Shown here one piece after another: positions 1-8,442 of a stretch of DNA of 64,000 nt; positions within the stretch are counted from its first letter, which is position 1; each line of letters starts with the position of its first letter. The stretch is from NCBI GenBank assembly GCA_963718405.1, contig CAVQYZ010000001.1, positions 682,001 through 746,000 of the forward strand, written 5' to 3'. This DNA is from Bog-756 sp963718405. Lineage in GTDB: Bacteria > Actinomycetota > Acidimicrobiia > Acidimicrobiales > RAAP-2. Position numbers and translations under genes: made by a program. The notes under the pieces are model-generated. The model did no database searches, had not been told where the DNA came from, and saw only the letters and a program-made list of their open reading frames with translations.

Positions 1-1
1 C

Positions 2-265
2 ATGGACGACTGCGTCACCAGACGGCTTCACCAGGTAGAATGCCAACTGACTCAAGCGCTCAGTCAAGAGAAGAAATCGGTAGCCTCAGGTCTCGTGATT
101 TCCGCAGAGTCCTTATTCGAGACGTTCGAGGTCGGCGAATGCAAGGCTGAGGCTGGACCAAATTTCGGGGGAACCAACTACCCCGTGGCATTTGGCAGCT
201 GTGAGCTACAGCTAACCGTGCAGCGGATTCAGGTAATTGGGCGCATCGATTCAGCTCGACACTGA
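2..265 (+). CDS. LprI/DUF1311-like protein, 3' part
   Basis: The window opens inside or at the start of this gene, so the true start is unknown. The 87 residues contain an early Glu-Cys, a Gly-Glu-Cys near residue 47, a Gly-Gly followed by a Gly-Ser-Cys, and a closing Thr-x-x-Arg. This spacing resembles the C-terminal half of the lysozyme-inhibitor LprI (DUF1311) family, whose members are small secreted or lipid-anchored proteins. The family call rests on this pattern only. No signal peptide can be seen, which fits a 5' truncation. The following 430 bases hold no convincing gene. Confidence 0.45.
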   Translation: MDDCVTRRLHQVECQLTQALSQEKKSVASGLVISAESLFETFEVGECKAEAGPNFGGTNYPVAFGSCELQLTVQRIQVIGRIDSARH

Positions 266-699
266 GCCCCTCCCCGGACCATCTACCTGACTAGGGGTGC
301 CCCGCAACCCCGGTTACCCACCGGGGTTGCGGCCAGGCAACAGAGATGCTCGAACCTTTCGGTGGCCACGAACGTCTACCAATAGGGCGGATCGATCTCT
401 GCAGTAGCCAGGAGGATCGTACCGCTCGCGTTGCTGACTCGGAGGGAGTCAAAGATGTCGATCCGTCTGCTTGTGACAGTGCTTCTTCCTGCTTGTCACG
501 GTGTTTCTTCCACCCATAGCCGTAGTCTCCGGATCCGCCACGATGACGAGCAGTGGGCTCGGCGACGATTATTGACCGGGGTCTACGGGCGCGGATGGGG
601 GGTAGGTATACCGCAAGCTGGCTCTGGCATTTTCGCCTTGGCGGCCCCGCCCTGGCCATGGCAGGAGCGACATCGCCGACTGGGCTGTAGTGCCGCCTG
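266..699. other. Intergenic stretch without a convincing gene
   Basis: Overlapping short ORFs exist on both strands but none has domain-like sequence. The only structured element is a good ribosome-binding sequence (GGAGGGA, 441-447) before an ATG at 455. That ATG opens a hydrophobic, signal-peptide-like start which is thrown out of frame by a 22-base tandem duplication at 469-512. The stretch may be the remnant of a small secreted protein gene. Confidence 0.4.
469..512 (+). repeat. Imperfect 22-base tandem duplication
   Basis: Bases 469-490 and 491-512 are adjacent copies matching at 18 of 22 positions, each beginning GCTTGT. Since 22 is not a multiple of three, the second copy shifts the frame of the ORF starting at 455. 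Taking out one copy gives a 32-residue hydrophobic, signal-peptide-like peptide that ends at a TGA near 571. Confidence 0.5.
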
Positions 700-1305
700 A
701 TGGAGGTCGTGCACAGGTGGCCAAGGGTGGCGACGATCTCTCTGATTGGAATGGTTCTTGTCCTGACGGGCTGCGGCACGAGCCCACCATCGGTCTCCCA
801 TTCGAGTGTGACGCCCCGGCACCTGGCATCGAGGTCTCCAAAGCTAAGTCTGAATGTGAGCGGGGACTGCCCAACTTCACTGGGTCACAACGAGGAGGTT
901 GTGAACGAATTTCCCGGCCCGCCTCTGGTTCCCCAGGCCGCCCCGGTCAGTGGACTTGTGTGTTGGTACAACCGCAGGAATGTCCCCGTTTCGGGGTCCC
1001 TGGGACGACAGGTGCGGCTCAACTCCCAAGAGGCCGGCGTGCTGGCCACTGCCGTGAGGAAGTTGAGTCTCCGGCCACCAACCGGTACTTCCAGCTGCCC
1101 CGCCAATGTTGGCACGGTCGCGTTGATCGGATTTTCATACGCTTCGCGGCCCGACGTCGCGCTCTGGTATTCGGCCAGCGGCTGCCAGGCGCTCGACAAC
1201 GGGCGGCTGGGCTCGTTCCAGGGAGCCAATCCGAGCTTCAGCGGGTTTGAAGAAACAATAGACAAGCTCGCACCGGCGTTCCCCGAATCTGCTGGGTCGC
1301 TCTGA
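700..1305 (+). CDS. Putative lipoprotein of unknown function
   Basis: The 201-residue product begins with a short basic stretch, a hydrophobic segment at about residues 10-23 and a lipobox (Leu-Thr-Gly-Cys). It should be lipid-modified on Cys and anchored outside the membrane. The mature part is Ser/Pro-rich at first and then carries several cysteines that could pair. I do not recognise a family. The ATG at 700 has no clear upstream Shine-Dalgarno; a GTG at 709 directly follows GGAGG, but too closely to be a better start. The gene stands alone and faces the methyltransferase gene on the other strand. Confidence 0.65.
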   Translation: MEVVHRWPRVATISLIGMVLVLTGCGTSPPSVSHSSVTPRHLASRSPKLSLNVSGDCPTSLGHNEEVVNEFPGPPLVPQAAPVSGLVCWYNRRNVPVSGSLGRQVRLNSQEAGVLATAVRKLSLRPPTGTSSCPANVGTVALIGFSYASRPDVALWYSASGCQALDNGRLGSFQGANPSFSGFEETIDKLAPAFPESAGSL

Positions 1306-1421
1306 TCACCGGTTTCTTCGTGGGATTGCCATCGAGCGACGCAACTGGCGGCGCCCTCAAGGCCGGATTGGGCAGTCGCGAACCGGCACCGGAGCACTCC
1401 AAGCCTTTCGAGGTGTCGTCG

Positions 1422-2174
1422 TCAGTGAACCCGGCGGGCGCTCAACACCATCAATCGCGGGATCGCACCCGCATCGTCGAAACCGCCCGTCTCGATGAGC
1501 ACTTCCGCTGGAGGTGAGGGCTCAATCATGTCGTCTATGAACAGCCCGACTTCGCCCATCTCGTGGACGTATCTGCTGAGCGGCCGGTGGCTGAATGGCA
1601 GATAGACCCCCGGCTCGACCTCGTCGACCGCAGAGTGGTCATGCAGATAAGAGCCGACCCTCCAGTACTGATCGTCCGATCCCTGGTCGTCAACCCATCC
1701 GCTCCCTGGTGCTTGGAGAAGTGGGTGAACCAACAACAACAGGAATTGCCCTCCAGGGGCAATGACTCGGGCGATTTCGCGAATCGCCGGCTCGAATGGA
1801 TCTATGTGCTCAAGGGCGAGACACAGGACCACCGCATCAAATGTGGCGCTCCCGAATGGAACCTGCTCTGCAAGTGCTTGCACGAATCGCGGTGGACCGC
1901 CGCGAATATTCGCTTGTCGGATCTGCGAGGGTGTGGGGTCAAGGCCCACGACATCGGCTCCGCCACGGGCAATATGGCGAGCGACTTGTCCCTCGCCGCA
2001 TCCCACATCGAGCACACGCCGTGCCCTTCGTAGGTGCCTCTCGACGAGAGGAAGGATCTGTTCCTCGTATTCGGGATCGGCTCCTTCGGTGAACCTCCGC
2101 TGCCACCATCCCGAATGTTGCTCCCAAAGGGAATCACGGATCACCGTTACGATGCTAGCTACGTCCTCATCCAT
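1422..2174 (-). CDS. Class I SAM-dependent methyltransferase
   Basis: The product has 250 residues. Motif I (Val-Leu-Asp-Val-Gly-Cys-Gly-Glu-Gly) lies near residue 55 and is followed by the acidic ribose-binding residue in Val-Val-Gly-Leu-Asp. A motif-IV-like stretch (Phe-Asp-Ala-Val-Val-Leu-Cys-Leu-Ala-Leu-Glu-His) precedes Gly-Gly-Gln-Phe-Leu-Leu. This is the Methyltransf_11/25 fold of small-molecule methyltransferases. The substrate cannot be inferred, and neighbouring genes show no pathway link. The N-terminus is slightly extended before motif I, as is common in the family. Confidence 0.85.
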   Translation of the reverse strand: MDEDVASIVTVIRDSLWEQHSGWWQRRFTEGADPEYEEQILPLVERHLRRARRVLDVGCGEGQVARHIARGGADVVGLDPTPSQIRQANIRGGPPRFVQALAEQVPFGSATFDAVVLCLALEHIDPFEPAIREIARVIAPGGQFLLLLVHPLLQAPGSGWVDDQGSDDQYWRVGSYLHDHSAVDEVEPGVYLPFSHRPLSRYVHEMGEVGLFIDDMIEPSPPAEVLIETGGFDDAGAIPRLMVLSARRVH

Positions 2175-2207
2175 GAACCCAGCATTTCGGTCCTCTGGGT
2201 CTCCAAG

Positions 2208-2423
2208 TCATTCTTCGCTTCGCGAAATACGAGCCATAAGCGTGTTACCGACCAATCGGATTAGCCCCTCCCAGGGCCGTGCCGAATCCATATGTTCAAC
2301 GTGCTCGGCTCCTTGCCAGATCTGAAACCGCATCAACACCGGGAAGGCCCGGTCCCGGTAACCGTCGAGGGACAGTGTTGATTCCGCTTCAAGAAACGCA
2401 TACGAAGCTGACCTGTGGAACAC
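2208..2423 (-). CDS. Small ORF of uncertain reality
   Basis: A 71-residue frame sits between the membrane-anchored protein gene, whose 3' end it overlaps by 35 bases, and the methyltransferase gene on the same strand. It is amphipathic with no recognised motif. It could be a small coupled gene, a remnant or a chance ORF; the gap between the flanking genes is the only reason to list it. Confidence 0.18.
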   Translation of the reverse strand: MFHRSASYAFLEAESTLSLDGYRDRAFPVLMRFQIWQGAEHVEHMDSARPWEGLIRLVGNTLMARISRSEE

Positions 2424-3207
2424 AGGTCCGAGTCCTGGTGCTGAGGATTGTCACTGTACCGGGACTCGGGACCGACACATTCGGCGTCGACCCAAAGTGG
2501 GAGAAGGTCTCGGTAACGATGAGGTGCCCCCCATTGCCATTTGGTGCCGTCAATCTCATCGAGGTCACCCGCCCACTGACGACGACAAGCCGCATGAAGG
2601 CGGGCTGGTTGGGGTACGCGACTGAGTACAAGTCCCCATTCCGGCTGACGGCGGTCCCGCCGGTGGGATTCGGGAGCAGCGCAAAGGCGTAGGCACGAAT
2701 GTCCGAGTCTCCGTCCCCATAGTTGTGGGGGACTTTGAAGAATCTGCCCTTGAGTATGGCGTCGGCGCGCCGAGTCTTGGTCCGTGATGTCATCGGCGGG
2801 AAGGTGCCGTAGTACAAGGCGGATTGATAGAGGGTCCCTCCAACGACAACCTGAAGCAATCCGTTGAAGGACAATCCAGGTTCGGAGAAGTCCAACGCCC
2901 AGGAACTGGCCTCCTGCCCGTCGAATATCATCTGGCTTCGTCCGTGGCCCGGGCCTTGTCCTGTCACTGATCGAGTCACGATTTGGCTGGAGGTGTTCTC
3001 TGTTGCCACCACGGCGTGGCGCAGTGCATTGGCCGCCGCCGTTTGATTCTCGATGAGAACGGGTGCCTCGTGTATGCCAACTACGATGGCGCCAGCGGTC
3101 ACGACGAGCAGGAAACTTGTCAGGCATACCGGCCATAGCGTGCTCGGCCCAATGCGGAAGGAGAGTCCTGGGTCGGCGTTACCATGTGCTGGATCTTCGA
3201 CTCGCAC
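2389..3207 (-). CDS. Membrane-anchored extracytoplasmic protein, unknown
   Basis: The 272-residue product has one hydrophobic segment at about residues 25-47, then an extracytoplasmic domain of beta-rich, Ser/Thr/Gly-rich sequence. The domain contains short strands such as Gln-Met-Ile-Phe-Asp-Gly and Arg-Leu-Val-Val-Val. The pattern recalls LppX/LprG-type lipid-binding folds of actinobacteria, but there is no lipobox and that comparison is only a resemblance. No operon partner is evident; the PPOX gene diverges upstream. Confidence 0.6.
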   Translation of the reverse strand: MRVEDPAHGNADPGLSFRIGPSTLWPVCLTSFLLVVTAGAIVVGIHEAPVLIENQTAAANALRHAVVATENTSSQIVTRSVTGQGPGHGRSQMIFDGQEASSWALDFSEPGLSFNGLLQVVVGGTLYQSALYYGTFPPMTSRTKTRRADAILKGRFFKVPHNYGDGDSDIRAYAFALLPNPTGGTAVSRNGDLYSVAYPNQPAFMRLVVVSGRVTSMRLTAPNGNGGHLIVTETFSHFGSTPNVSVPSPGTVTILSTRTRTCVPQVSFVCVS

Positions 3208-3368
3208 CCTCTGGCATCGGCAAATGTTCGGATGATCATGAGCCCTTCTGGGGCCACCGGCACGGACCGAGCAGTCCGCTGGTGACTGTGCGGGACTCCC
3301 TTGACATGGGAAGGGATCATTGGGCGATTCTGAGCGTAGAGAGCCCCGCCGTCAGAATAGTGTGGAAT

Positions 3369-3797
3369 ATGGCACATCAGATGGTCGGCGACGAGCTCGA
3401 CAAATTCCTCAGCACGGGCACTCGCACCGGCAAACTGGCCACGGTACGGGCTGACGGCAGTCCACATATTGCTCCCGTCTGGTTCATCCTCGATGGCGGA
3501 GACCTGGTCTTTATGACCGGAGCGAACACGGTAAAAGGTAGAGCCATGCTGCGCGACCCGCGTGTAGCCCTCTCCGTGGATGATGAGAATCCACCCTTTG
3601 CTTTTGCGATCATTGAGGGAATCGTTTCGATATCCCGTGACCTGGATGAGATGCTCCCGCTGTCAATCGCTATCGCCCGCCGATACGTGGGTGACGCACG
3701 CGCCGAACAGTACGGCAGACGCAATGCCGTTGACGGGGAGCTACTCCTGCGTCTGAAAAGACTCAAGGTGTCGGCCGAGGCAGGCGTCAGCGACTGA
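3369..3797 (+). CDS. PPOX-class pyridoxamine 5'-phosphate oxidase-like, likely F420-dependent
   Basis: The 142-residue protein matches the split-barrel flavin/F420-binding fold. An N-terminal Gly-Lys-Leu-Ala-Thr-Val strand is followed by Gly-Ser-Pro-His-Ile-Ala-Pro-Val-Trp-Phe, then Leu-Arg-Asp-Pro-Arg-Val-Ala-Leu-Ser-Val and a C-terminal Leu-Lys-Arg-Leu-Lys-Val. Actinobacterial members usually use F420 or bind haem degradation products. I chose the ATG at 3369 because the open frame runs back to 3063 without family-like sequence. An F420 enzyme would fit the LLM-class oxidoreductase nearby and cofC at 50 kb. Confidence 0.85.
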   Translation: MAHQMVGDELDKFLSTGTRTGKLATVRADGSPHIAPVWFILDGGDLVFMTGANTVKGRAMLRDPRVALSVDDENPPFAFAIIEGIVSISRDLDEMLPLSIAIARRYVGDARAEQYGRRNAVDGELLLRLKRLKVSAEAGVSD

Positions 3798-3870
3798 CAC
3801 GCGTCCCGGACCAGAAACTGAGCGCACGTCCGGTGTCCCTGTTCCTGTCCACCAGGAGATTCTCGCCGAG

Positions 3871-4737
3871 CTATGACAAGCCGAGGCGCGCCGAAACCGA
3901 AGAGATGTAGTCGATGTGGGCATCGACTGAATCCAGGCCGAGACCCATGGTGACTACCGACAAGTGCGTCCCTCCGGCATTGCGCCACCCCTCGACTTCT
4001 CGAGCGAGTTCATCCATATTGCTCCCGCTAAGCGCAACGTAGTCTCCGCCGAATTCATCAACTGACCTGCCAGAACGGGCAACGCCTTCACGGAGCCTTG
4101 TCCAGTCTTCCGAGGTCTTCTCGACGCCACCCCCAAAGAAGATGAACCCGTCGGCGAGCCGCGCAGCTCGATCGAATGCTTTCTGGCCTGATCCGCCAAG
4201 CCAAATCGGAATTGATCCTGTGGGCTTGGGTACGAGGGCTGCCCGGTCAACCCGGTCAAACCGACCAGAAAAGTCGACGATGGGCTCCGTGAACAGGCGG
4301 CGGAGCAACTCGATCTGCTCCTCCTGGCGAGCACCTCGGGTGTGGAAGTCCTCGTCAAGAGCCTCGTATTCAACCTGGTTCCAGCCGACTCCGACCCCGA
4401 GTCGCAGCCGCCCCCCGGAAAAGAGATCAACATCGGCAGCCTGGCGTGCGACGAGGGCAGTCTGACGCTGTGGAAGGACCAGAATCCCCGTGGTGAATCG
4501 GATGCGGTGGGTGATGCCCGCCAAGTGGGCGAACATCACAAACGGGTCATGGAATGGGTCCTGCTCCGAGTAGGGGCCAATCAGCGGAGGCGACCGGTCG
4601 GCATGGACGGCACCGAGTACATGCTCGTATGCGAGAAGGTGATCGAAGCCCAAGTCTTCGGCAGCACTTCCAAAACGCCGAACGGCGTCGGGATCGCCAC
4701 GAAGCTCGATCTGTGGGTATGCAACGCCAATGTCCAT
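3871..4737 (-). CDS. LLM-class F420-dependent oxidoreductase
   Basis: The 288-residue TIM-barrel protein belongs to the luciferase-like monooxygenase family. Visible signatures include the N-terminal strand, Gly-Phe-Asp-His-Leu-Leu near residue 30, Phe-Thr-Thr-Gly-Ile-Leu-Val-Leu-Pro-Gln-Arg (cofactor side) and Gly-Gly-Arg-Leu-Arg-Leu-Gly-Val-Gly-Val-Gly-Trp. It ends with the usual Thr-His-Leu-Ser-Val-Val strand. Members of this subgroup transfer hydride to or from F420; the substrate is unknown. I used the ATG at 4737 because the ten residues before it are unlike the family. Confidence 0.88.
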   Translation of the reverse strand: MDIGVAYPQIELRGDPDAVRRFGSAAEDLGFDHLLAYEHVLGAVHADRSPPLIGPYSEQDPFHDPFVMFAHLAGITHRIRFTTGILVLPQRQTALVARQAADVDLFSGGRLRLGVGVGWNQVEYEALDEDFHTRGARQEEQIELLRRLFTEPIVDFSGRFDRVDRAALVPKPTGSIPIWLGGSGQKAFDRAARLADGFIFFGGGVEKTSEDWTRLREGVARSGRSVDEFGGDYVALSGSNMDELAREVEGWRNAGGTHLSVVTMGLGLDSVDAHIDYISSVSARLGLS

Positions 4738-5006
4738 GGCCCATAGCCTTTCACGGGTGAAGACCACGTGCTTCTAGTCAGTGGCAAACCCAACCGCAAC
4801 AAAGAAGGCCGCTGCATAGTGCTCATCATCCGAATCCGTGAGAGGTTGTCGGTAGAACAGGGTACGGAGCAGGGGAGTTGTGGTCCAGCCGCCCGCTCCC
4901 TTCAAAACCGTCAGGGTGTTGCTTGACGAAGTAAACGTCTACCGGCGACACGCTTCTGTATGAGGGTGTCCTGTGCGTCGAGCTCAACTGAGGGCAGACT
5001 GGCAAC

Positions 5007-5399
5007 ATGACTAGTCGGATTTCAGCCGTCTCTATCGAAGCCGTCGATCCCCGCCGAGTTGCCGAGTTCTGGTGTGCAGTACTGGGTTGGGAGATTCACC
5101 ATCTCGACCCAACGGGAGCCGAGATAGCCCCGCCTGACGGTTCGTGGCCAATAATTGATATTGGACGCGTGCCGGAGGGGAAGAGAGTGAAGAACCGGCT
5201 TCATTTGGACATTCGTGCAGATGGAACCACCCAAAACAACGAGCTTCGCCGCCTCTTGGATCTTGGGGCCGAGCGGGTGGACGTGGGCCAGGCATCTGAC
5301 TCGACATGGATTGTGCTCGCCGATCCCGAAGGAAATGAGTTCTGTCTACTTTCACGTTCCGTCCAAGACGTTCTGGAGGGTCCGGGAACGGAGCACTGA
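5007..5399 (+). CDS. VOC superfamily (glyoxalase-like) protein
   Basis: The 130-residue protein is a single glyoxalase/bleomycin-resistance-type unit of paired beta-alpha-beta-beta-beta modules. Typical points are the opening strand with Asp-Pro-Arg-Arg-Val-Ala-Glu-Phe-Trp, His-Leu-Asp-Ile-Arg as the metal-side strand, and the closing Leu-Ala-Asp-Pro-Glu-Gly-Asn-Glu-Phe-Cys-Leu. It most resembles the Glyoxalase_6 subgroup common in actinobacteria. Function is open: such proteins can be lyases, dioxygenases or drug-binding proteins. It is monocistronic and convergent with the GAF gene. Confidence 0.85.
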   Translation: MTSRISAVSIEAVDPRRVAEFWCAVLGWEIHHLDPTGAEIAPPDGSWPIIDIGRVPEGKRVKNRLHLDIRADGTTQNNELRRLLDLGAERVDVGQASDSTWIVLADPEGNEFCLLSRSVQDVLEGPGTEH

Positions 5400-5488
5400 T
5401 CCGAGGGCCTGGCCCTGATTGCCGGGACCGAGGCGATGTTCCCGACCGGAACAAGGAGGATGCTTTAACCACCTCCGATGCCTGCGTC

Positions 5489-5506
5489 ACGCCTTTCTGC
5501 AGGCGT
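5489..5506. terminator. Possible hairpin terminator between convergent genes
   Basis: A 6-bp perfect stem (ACGCCT/AGGCGT) with a 6-base loop lies between the VOC and GAF genes, which converge here. An overlapping alternative stem GCCTGC (5480-5485) with GCAGGC (5499-5504) also exists. No T-run follows, so its strength is unclear. Confidence 0.35.
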
Positions 5507-5524
5507 AAGAGACGACAAGCTCAA

Positions 5525-6055
5525 TCAGCGGTTGGATGTATGACCGAGGTCACGACGTAACCGTCGGAGGGCAATTTCGGTCGAAGCAGCCATGGCCAAG
5601 GTGGCCAACACGTGTAAGTCCTTCGCCGTCCACTCGTGCGGACTGGAGTCCATTAGGCAGAACGTCCCGAGGACTTCCCCATCACCATCTTCCAGCGGGT
5701 AACCAGCCCACGACACCGCGGCGAACGCCTCGATGGCGGGGTCACCGGTGGTTCGAGGGTCTTTGTTGGCGTCCTCCACGACGAACGGCCGCCCCGAACC
5801 GACAACAAAACGGCAAAAGGACCAATCAATAGGAGCAAACAGCGGTAGCCCCTCAGGGAATCCGACGGAGCTCATGGCCGTAGTGCGTTCAGCGTCTACC
5901 AGGGCGATGACACCTCTCGGCACGCCGATCAGCTCTACCGCCAGCTCGATCAGCCTATCGAATGGGTCTTCCGGGGCAATCCCCACGAGGCCCGATCGCT
6001 CGACAGCCGTGAGCCGTGACGGAGAACGTACTTCTGTTTCCCAGTTCGATGTCAT
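5525..6055 (-). CDS. GAF-domain sensor protein coupled to the sigma factor
   Basis: The 176-residue protein is almost entirely one GAF domain (about residues 28-165). It follows the pattern seen in actinobacterial phosphatase and diguanylate-cyclase sensors, including Val-Ile-Ala-Leu-Val-Asp-Ala-Glu-Arg, Trp-Ser-Phe-Cys-Arg-Phe-Val-Val, Val-Val-Glu-Asp-Ala and Gly-Thr-Phe-Cys-Leu-Met-Asp. There is no output domain. Its ATG overlaps the stop of the ECF sigma gene by 4 bases (6052-6055), so the two are translationally coupled. A sensor or anti-sigma-like partner role is an inference from that arrangement; GAF proteins can also be plain small-molecule or redox sensors. Confidence 0.82.
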   Translation of the reverse strand: MTSNWETEVRSPSRLTAVERSGLVGIAPEDPFDRLIELAVELIGVPRGVIALVDAERTTAMSSVGFPEGLPLFAPIDWSFCRFVVGSGRPFVVEDANKDPRTTGDPAIEAFAAVSWAGYPLEDGDGEVLGTFCLMDSSPHEWTAKDLHVLATLAMAASTEIALRRLRRDLGHTSNR

Positions 6056-6774
6056 CTGGACTTCCGGTTCACGGAATTCCTTTGTGGCGTTGACGTCACG
6101 ACGTCATCGACGGCGTGGAGGCGCGAAAGGCCATCGTCCCTGCCAAGACGACGCAAACCTGAACGAATTCGGCTCTTTACCGTTCCCTCCGGCAGATTCA
6201 GCCGGCGGGCGACTTCCGCATAGGCCAGTCCGGAGTAAAAGGCGAGGTAAATCGGCTCGCTCTCGTTCCGGGGCAGTAATGCCAGGGCTTCTCTCACGGC
6301 AAGGGCTGACTCGGCCCCTATCATCACCGCGCTGACATCTTTGTTGTATTCGTAAGTCGCCTGACGATCGTTGTCTTCGCGGTGCGTTCGCGCCGTCTCC
6401 GAACGCACTATGTCGATACTACGGCCCCTGGCCTTCAACCTCAGAAACGCCAATAGGGAGCCACGGGACGGATCGAACTTCTTCGGGAAGAACCAGAGTC
6501 CGACGAAGACCTCAGCAACGACATCCTGACATCGCTCGTCGTTGACCAAGATCATCCGAGCCGCAGCCCTCACCGACGCCGCATGACGTCGGTACAACTC
6601 AGCGTAGGCATCTCCACTCTCTTCTGCCAGGCAAGCGACGAGGTCGAGATCAGACCATTCGCAATAGGGGATCCCCCCACTTCCCACGCTCGACCGGGAG
6701 GCAGCCGCATCATCCGAAGGATGGCCGCTCCCTACTGCTCTGTCATGACCCAGATCATTCTTTTTTGACGACAC
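6052..6774 (-). CDS. ECF-type RNA polymerase sigma factor
   Basis: The 240-residue protein has sigma region 2 at about residues 55-120: a Tyr-Ala-Glu-Leu-Tyr-Arg-Arg-His start, Cys-Gln-Asp-Val-Val-Ala-Glu-Val-Phe for the core-binding helix, then the -10-recognising Arg-Gly-Ser-Leu-Leu-Ala-Phe-Leu. Region 4 lies at about residues 160-215, with the HTH Gly-Leu-Ala-Tyr-Ala-Glu-Val-Ala and Pro-Glu-Gly-Thr-Val-Lys-Ser-Arg. The acidic 40-residue N-terminal extension is longer than usual. It is followed by the coupled GAF gene instead of a classical zinc-binding anti-sigma gene, and no anti-sigma membrane protein is adjacent. Confidence 0.9.
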   Translation of the reverse strand: MSSKKNDLGHDRAVGSGHPSDDAAASRSSVGSGGIPYCEWSDLDLVACLAEESGDAYAELYRRHAASVRAAARMILVNDERCQDVVAEVFVGLWFFPKKFDPSRGSLLAFLRLKARGRSIDIVRSETARTHREDNDRQATYEYNKDVSAVMIGAESALAVREALALLPRNESEPIYLAFYSGLAYAEVARRLNLPEGTVKSRIRSGLRRLGRDDGLSRLHAVDDVVTSTPQRNSVNRKSR

Positions 6775-7293
6775 TACGAAATCGCACCGACCTCACGCCG
6801 GGAGAGCCGTAAAAGTTGACTCTCGGCACCCCTCGCGGTCGAAGGTCAGAGCAAATTCTACACCCGTGAAGAACCAACTGCCTGAGTTGCTGCGCTGACC
6901 CGAGCCGCCGGCCACATCGACCGAGGCACTCCGCACCGCCGGTATAGGCCACTCGCCCAGAACTGTCCTGTACCGCCGGATAGACAGGACAGCCGCAGCC
7001 GAGGCTCCTGGAAAGCCGACGGGGGATCATCCGTTCGATCGTCCCGCAGCAGGCACCCGACGCTGGACTGTAGCGTCGGGTGGGGGAGCCCTCGGCTTCG
7101 GAAGTGCTCCTTTCTGGGCTCTGGAGTCGGCGGACCCCCGACCGACCGATTATCGGCTTGGCGGCCAGCCCCGAGCCACCCGGCCCGTGTGAGCGATTGG
7201 ATCTGCGACGGCCCAATCCCCGGTCGGCCGGGCTGTCCCTGATGGCACCGGGCTGCGCCCTGCCATCGCCATGAATTGGCCGGCAAACCAGGA
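6775..7293. other. Intergenic stretch upstream of the sigma factor
   Basis: About 520 bases with only overlapping shadow ORFs and no recognisable protein or RNA gene. The sigma-factor promoter should lie at its left end, reading leftwards. I could not pick out a promoter with confidence. Confidence 0.4.
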
Positions 7294-7683
7294 TCAGGAA
7301 TGAGTTGCGACAAGCGCTCCATCGACAAACGCTTGAACCGGCTGCGATCTCAGCCAGGCGACGATCAGCGGCCTTGTCCTAACGATGGCCACGTCGTGAC
7401 ACTCGTGCCTGCCGGTGCGGAGGCCGTATTGCTTGATCAGCGGGAACCCCAGGAGCTCGAACCGCTGAACTGCTGGATCACCATCCACCGTAATGCGCAT
7501 TCTTCCCGACCAGTTGCTCCGCCAATATCGGATTTCGTGCCGTTCATGTTGGCCGACCGTAAATGCGAAGTCGACGCTGCCCTTTCTTGCAGCCAAGGAA
7601 AGCACTGCGAGTAGAACTGCCAACAGAACAAGGAGATACGCCCAACTATCAGCAAATGAGGCATGAGCTACTCCGGGCGCCAT
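7294..7683 (-). CDS. Small membrane-anchored protein, unknown
   Basis: The 129-residue product starts with one strong hydrophobic segment (about residues 14-31) and continues with a soluble domain. Two similar beta units are visible in that domain: Phe-Thr-Val-Gly-Gln-His-Glu-Arg-His-Glu, later echoed by Thr-Gly-Arg-His-Glu-Cys-His-Asp, each followed by a strand ending in Val-Asp-Gly. The internal duplication supports a real protein. I recognise no family. The domain probably faces the side opposite the N-terminus; the side cannot be fixed from sequence. Confidence 0.6.
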   Translation of the reverse strand: MAPGVAHASFADSWAYLLVLLAVLLAVLSLAARKGSVDFAFTVGQHERHEIRYWRSNWSGRMRITVDGDPAVQRFELLGFPLIKQYGLRTGRHECHDVAIVRTRPLIVAWLRSQPVQAFVDGALVATHS

Positions 7684-7826
7684 GTACCCACGCTAGCAAC
7701 GAGCAGGGGATCGAGCCTTGTTCCAGTCCACAAGCGTCTCTTACCACCGGGTCCGAAAGGTGGTCACAGACCGTGGCCCACCTGCACGTCGATGGCCGGC
7801 TGCCGACGGAGTGACATGCTCTTCCT

Positions 7827-8405
7827 GTGGATCGCCGGAGCAGCCGAATCAAGGTCAGGGTGCTGGTCGCCCTCGCGCTCGCAGTGACACTCATTGTCGT
7901 GGGGATCGCACTACGGACGAGTGGGGCTGCCTACCCGGCTGCCGATCCGGGTGGCCGGATCCTAGCGAGCCTGACCCGAGTCGTAACCGTCGTTCCTGGA
8001 TTTGAGAGCGAGGACGATATTTCGTGGATTGGCTACCCTCAACCCGAGGGTGTTACTCAGACCACCTACGCCATGAAGATTGAGGCACAAATGGATAGCT
8101 GCGATGGCATGGCCGGGACCTTCGGTTGGGACCCCGTGATCGTCCAGGCGGGCTTTCGTTGGACAGGTGGCAAGGAGGCTCTGGCCCGTCTCATCAACAA
8201 GCGCCTCGACAGCAGGGGTTGGATGAGAGGGTTTGCTCCGGGGTGGGCGAACGATGACCCCCGCCTTGTCTGGATCTATCCCAAGGGGCAAACCGCCACG
8301 GAGGAACTGTCACTCGACTCCGATGCACTCAACGGCAAGGGAAATCGGTGGATGGTCACCATCGAAGGCAAGCCGAAGGGACCGCTGGTCAACTGCAGCC
8401 GATGA
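7827..8405 (+). CDS. Anchored or secreted protein, unknown
   Basis: The 192-residue product starts at a GTG and has a basic N-terminus followed by a hydrophobic stretch at about residues 9-25, an uncleaved anchor or signal peptide. The remaining domain is rich in Trp and Gly, with two cysteines, and includes Gly-Trp-Met-Arg-Gly-Phe-Ala-Pro and Leu-Val-Trp-Ile-Tyr-Pro. No family is recognised. It is divergent from the small membrane protein gene, with a 143-base shared upstream region. Confidence 0.6.
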   Translation: MDRRSSRIKVRVLVALALAVTLIVVGIALRTSGAAYPAADPGGRILASLTRVVTVVPGFESEDDISWIGYPQPEGVTQTTYAMKIEAQMDSCDGMAGTFGWDPVIVQAGFRWTGGKEALARLINKRLDSRGWMRGFAPGWANDDPRLVWIYPKGQTATEELSLDSDALNGKGNRWMVTIEGKPKGPLVNCSR

Positions 8406-8442
8406 AGGCGCAAGGGGTGCCCCACGACATCGGACGGTTGCG

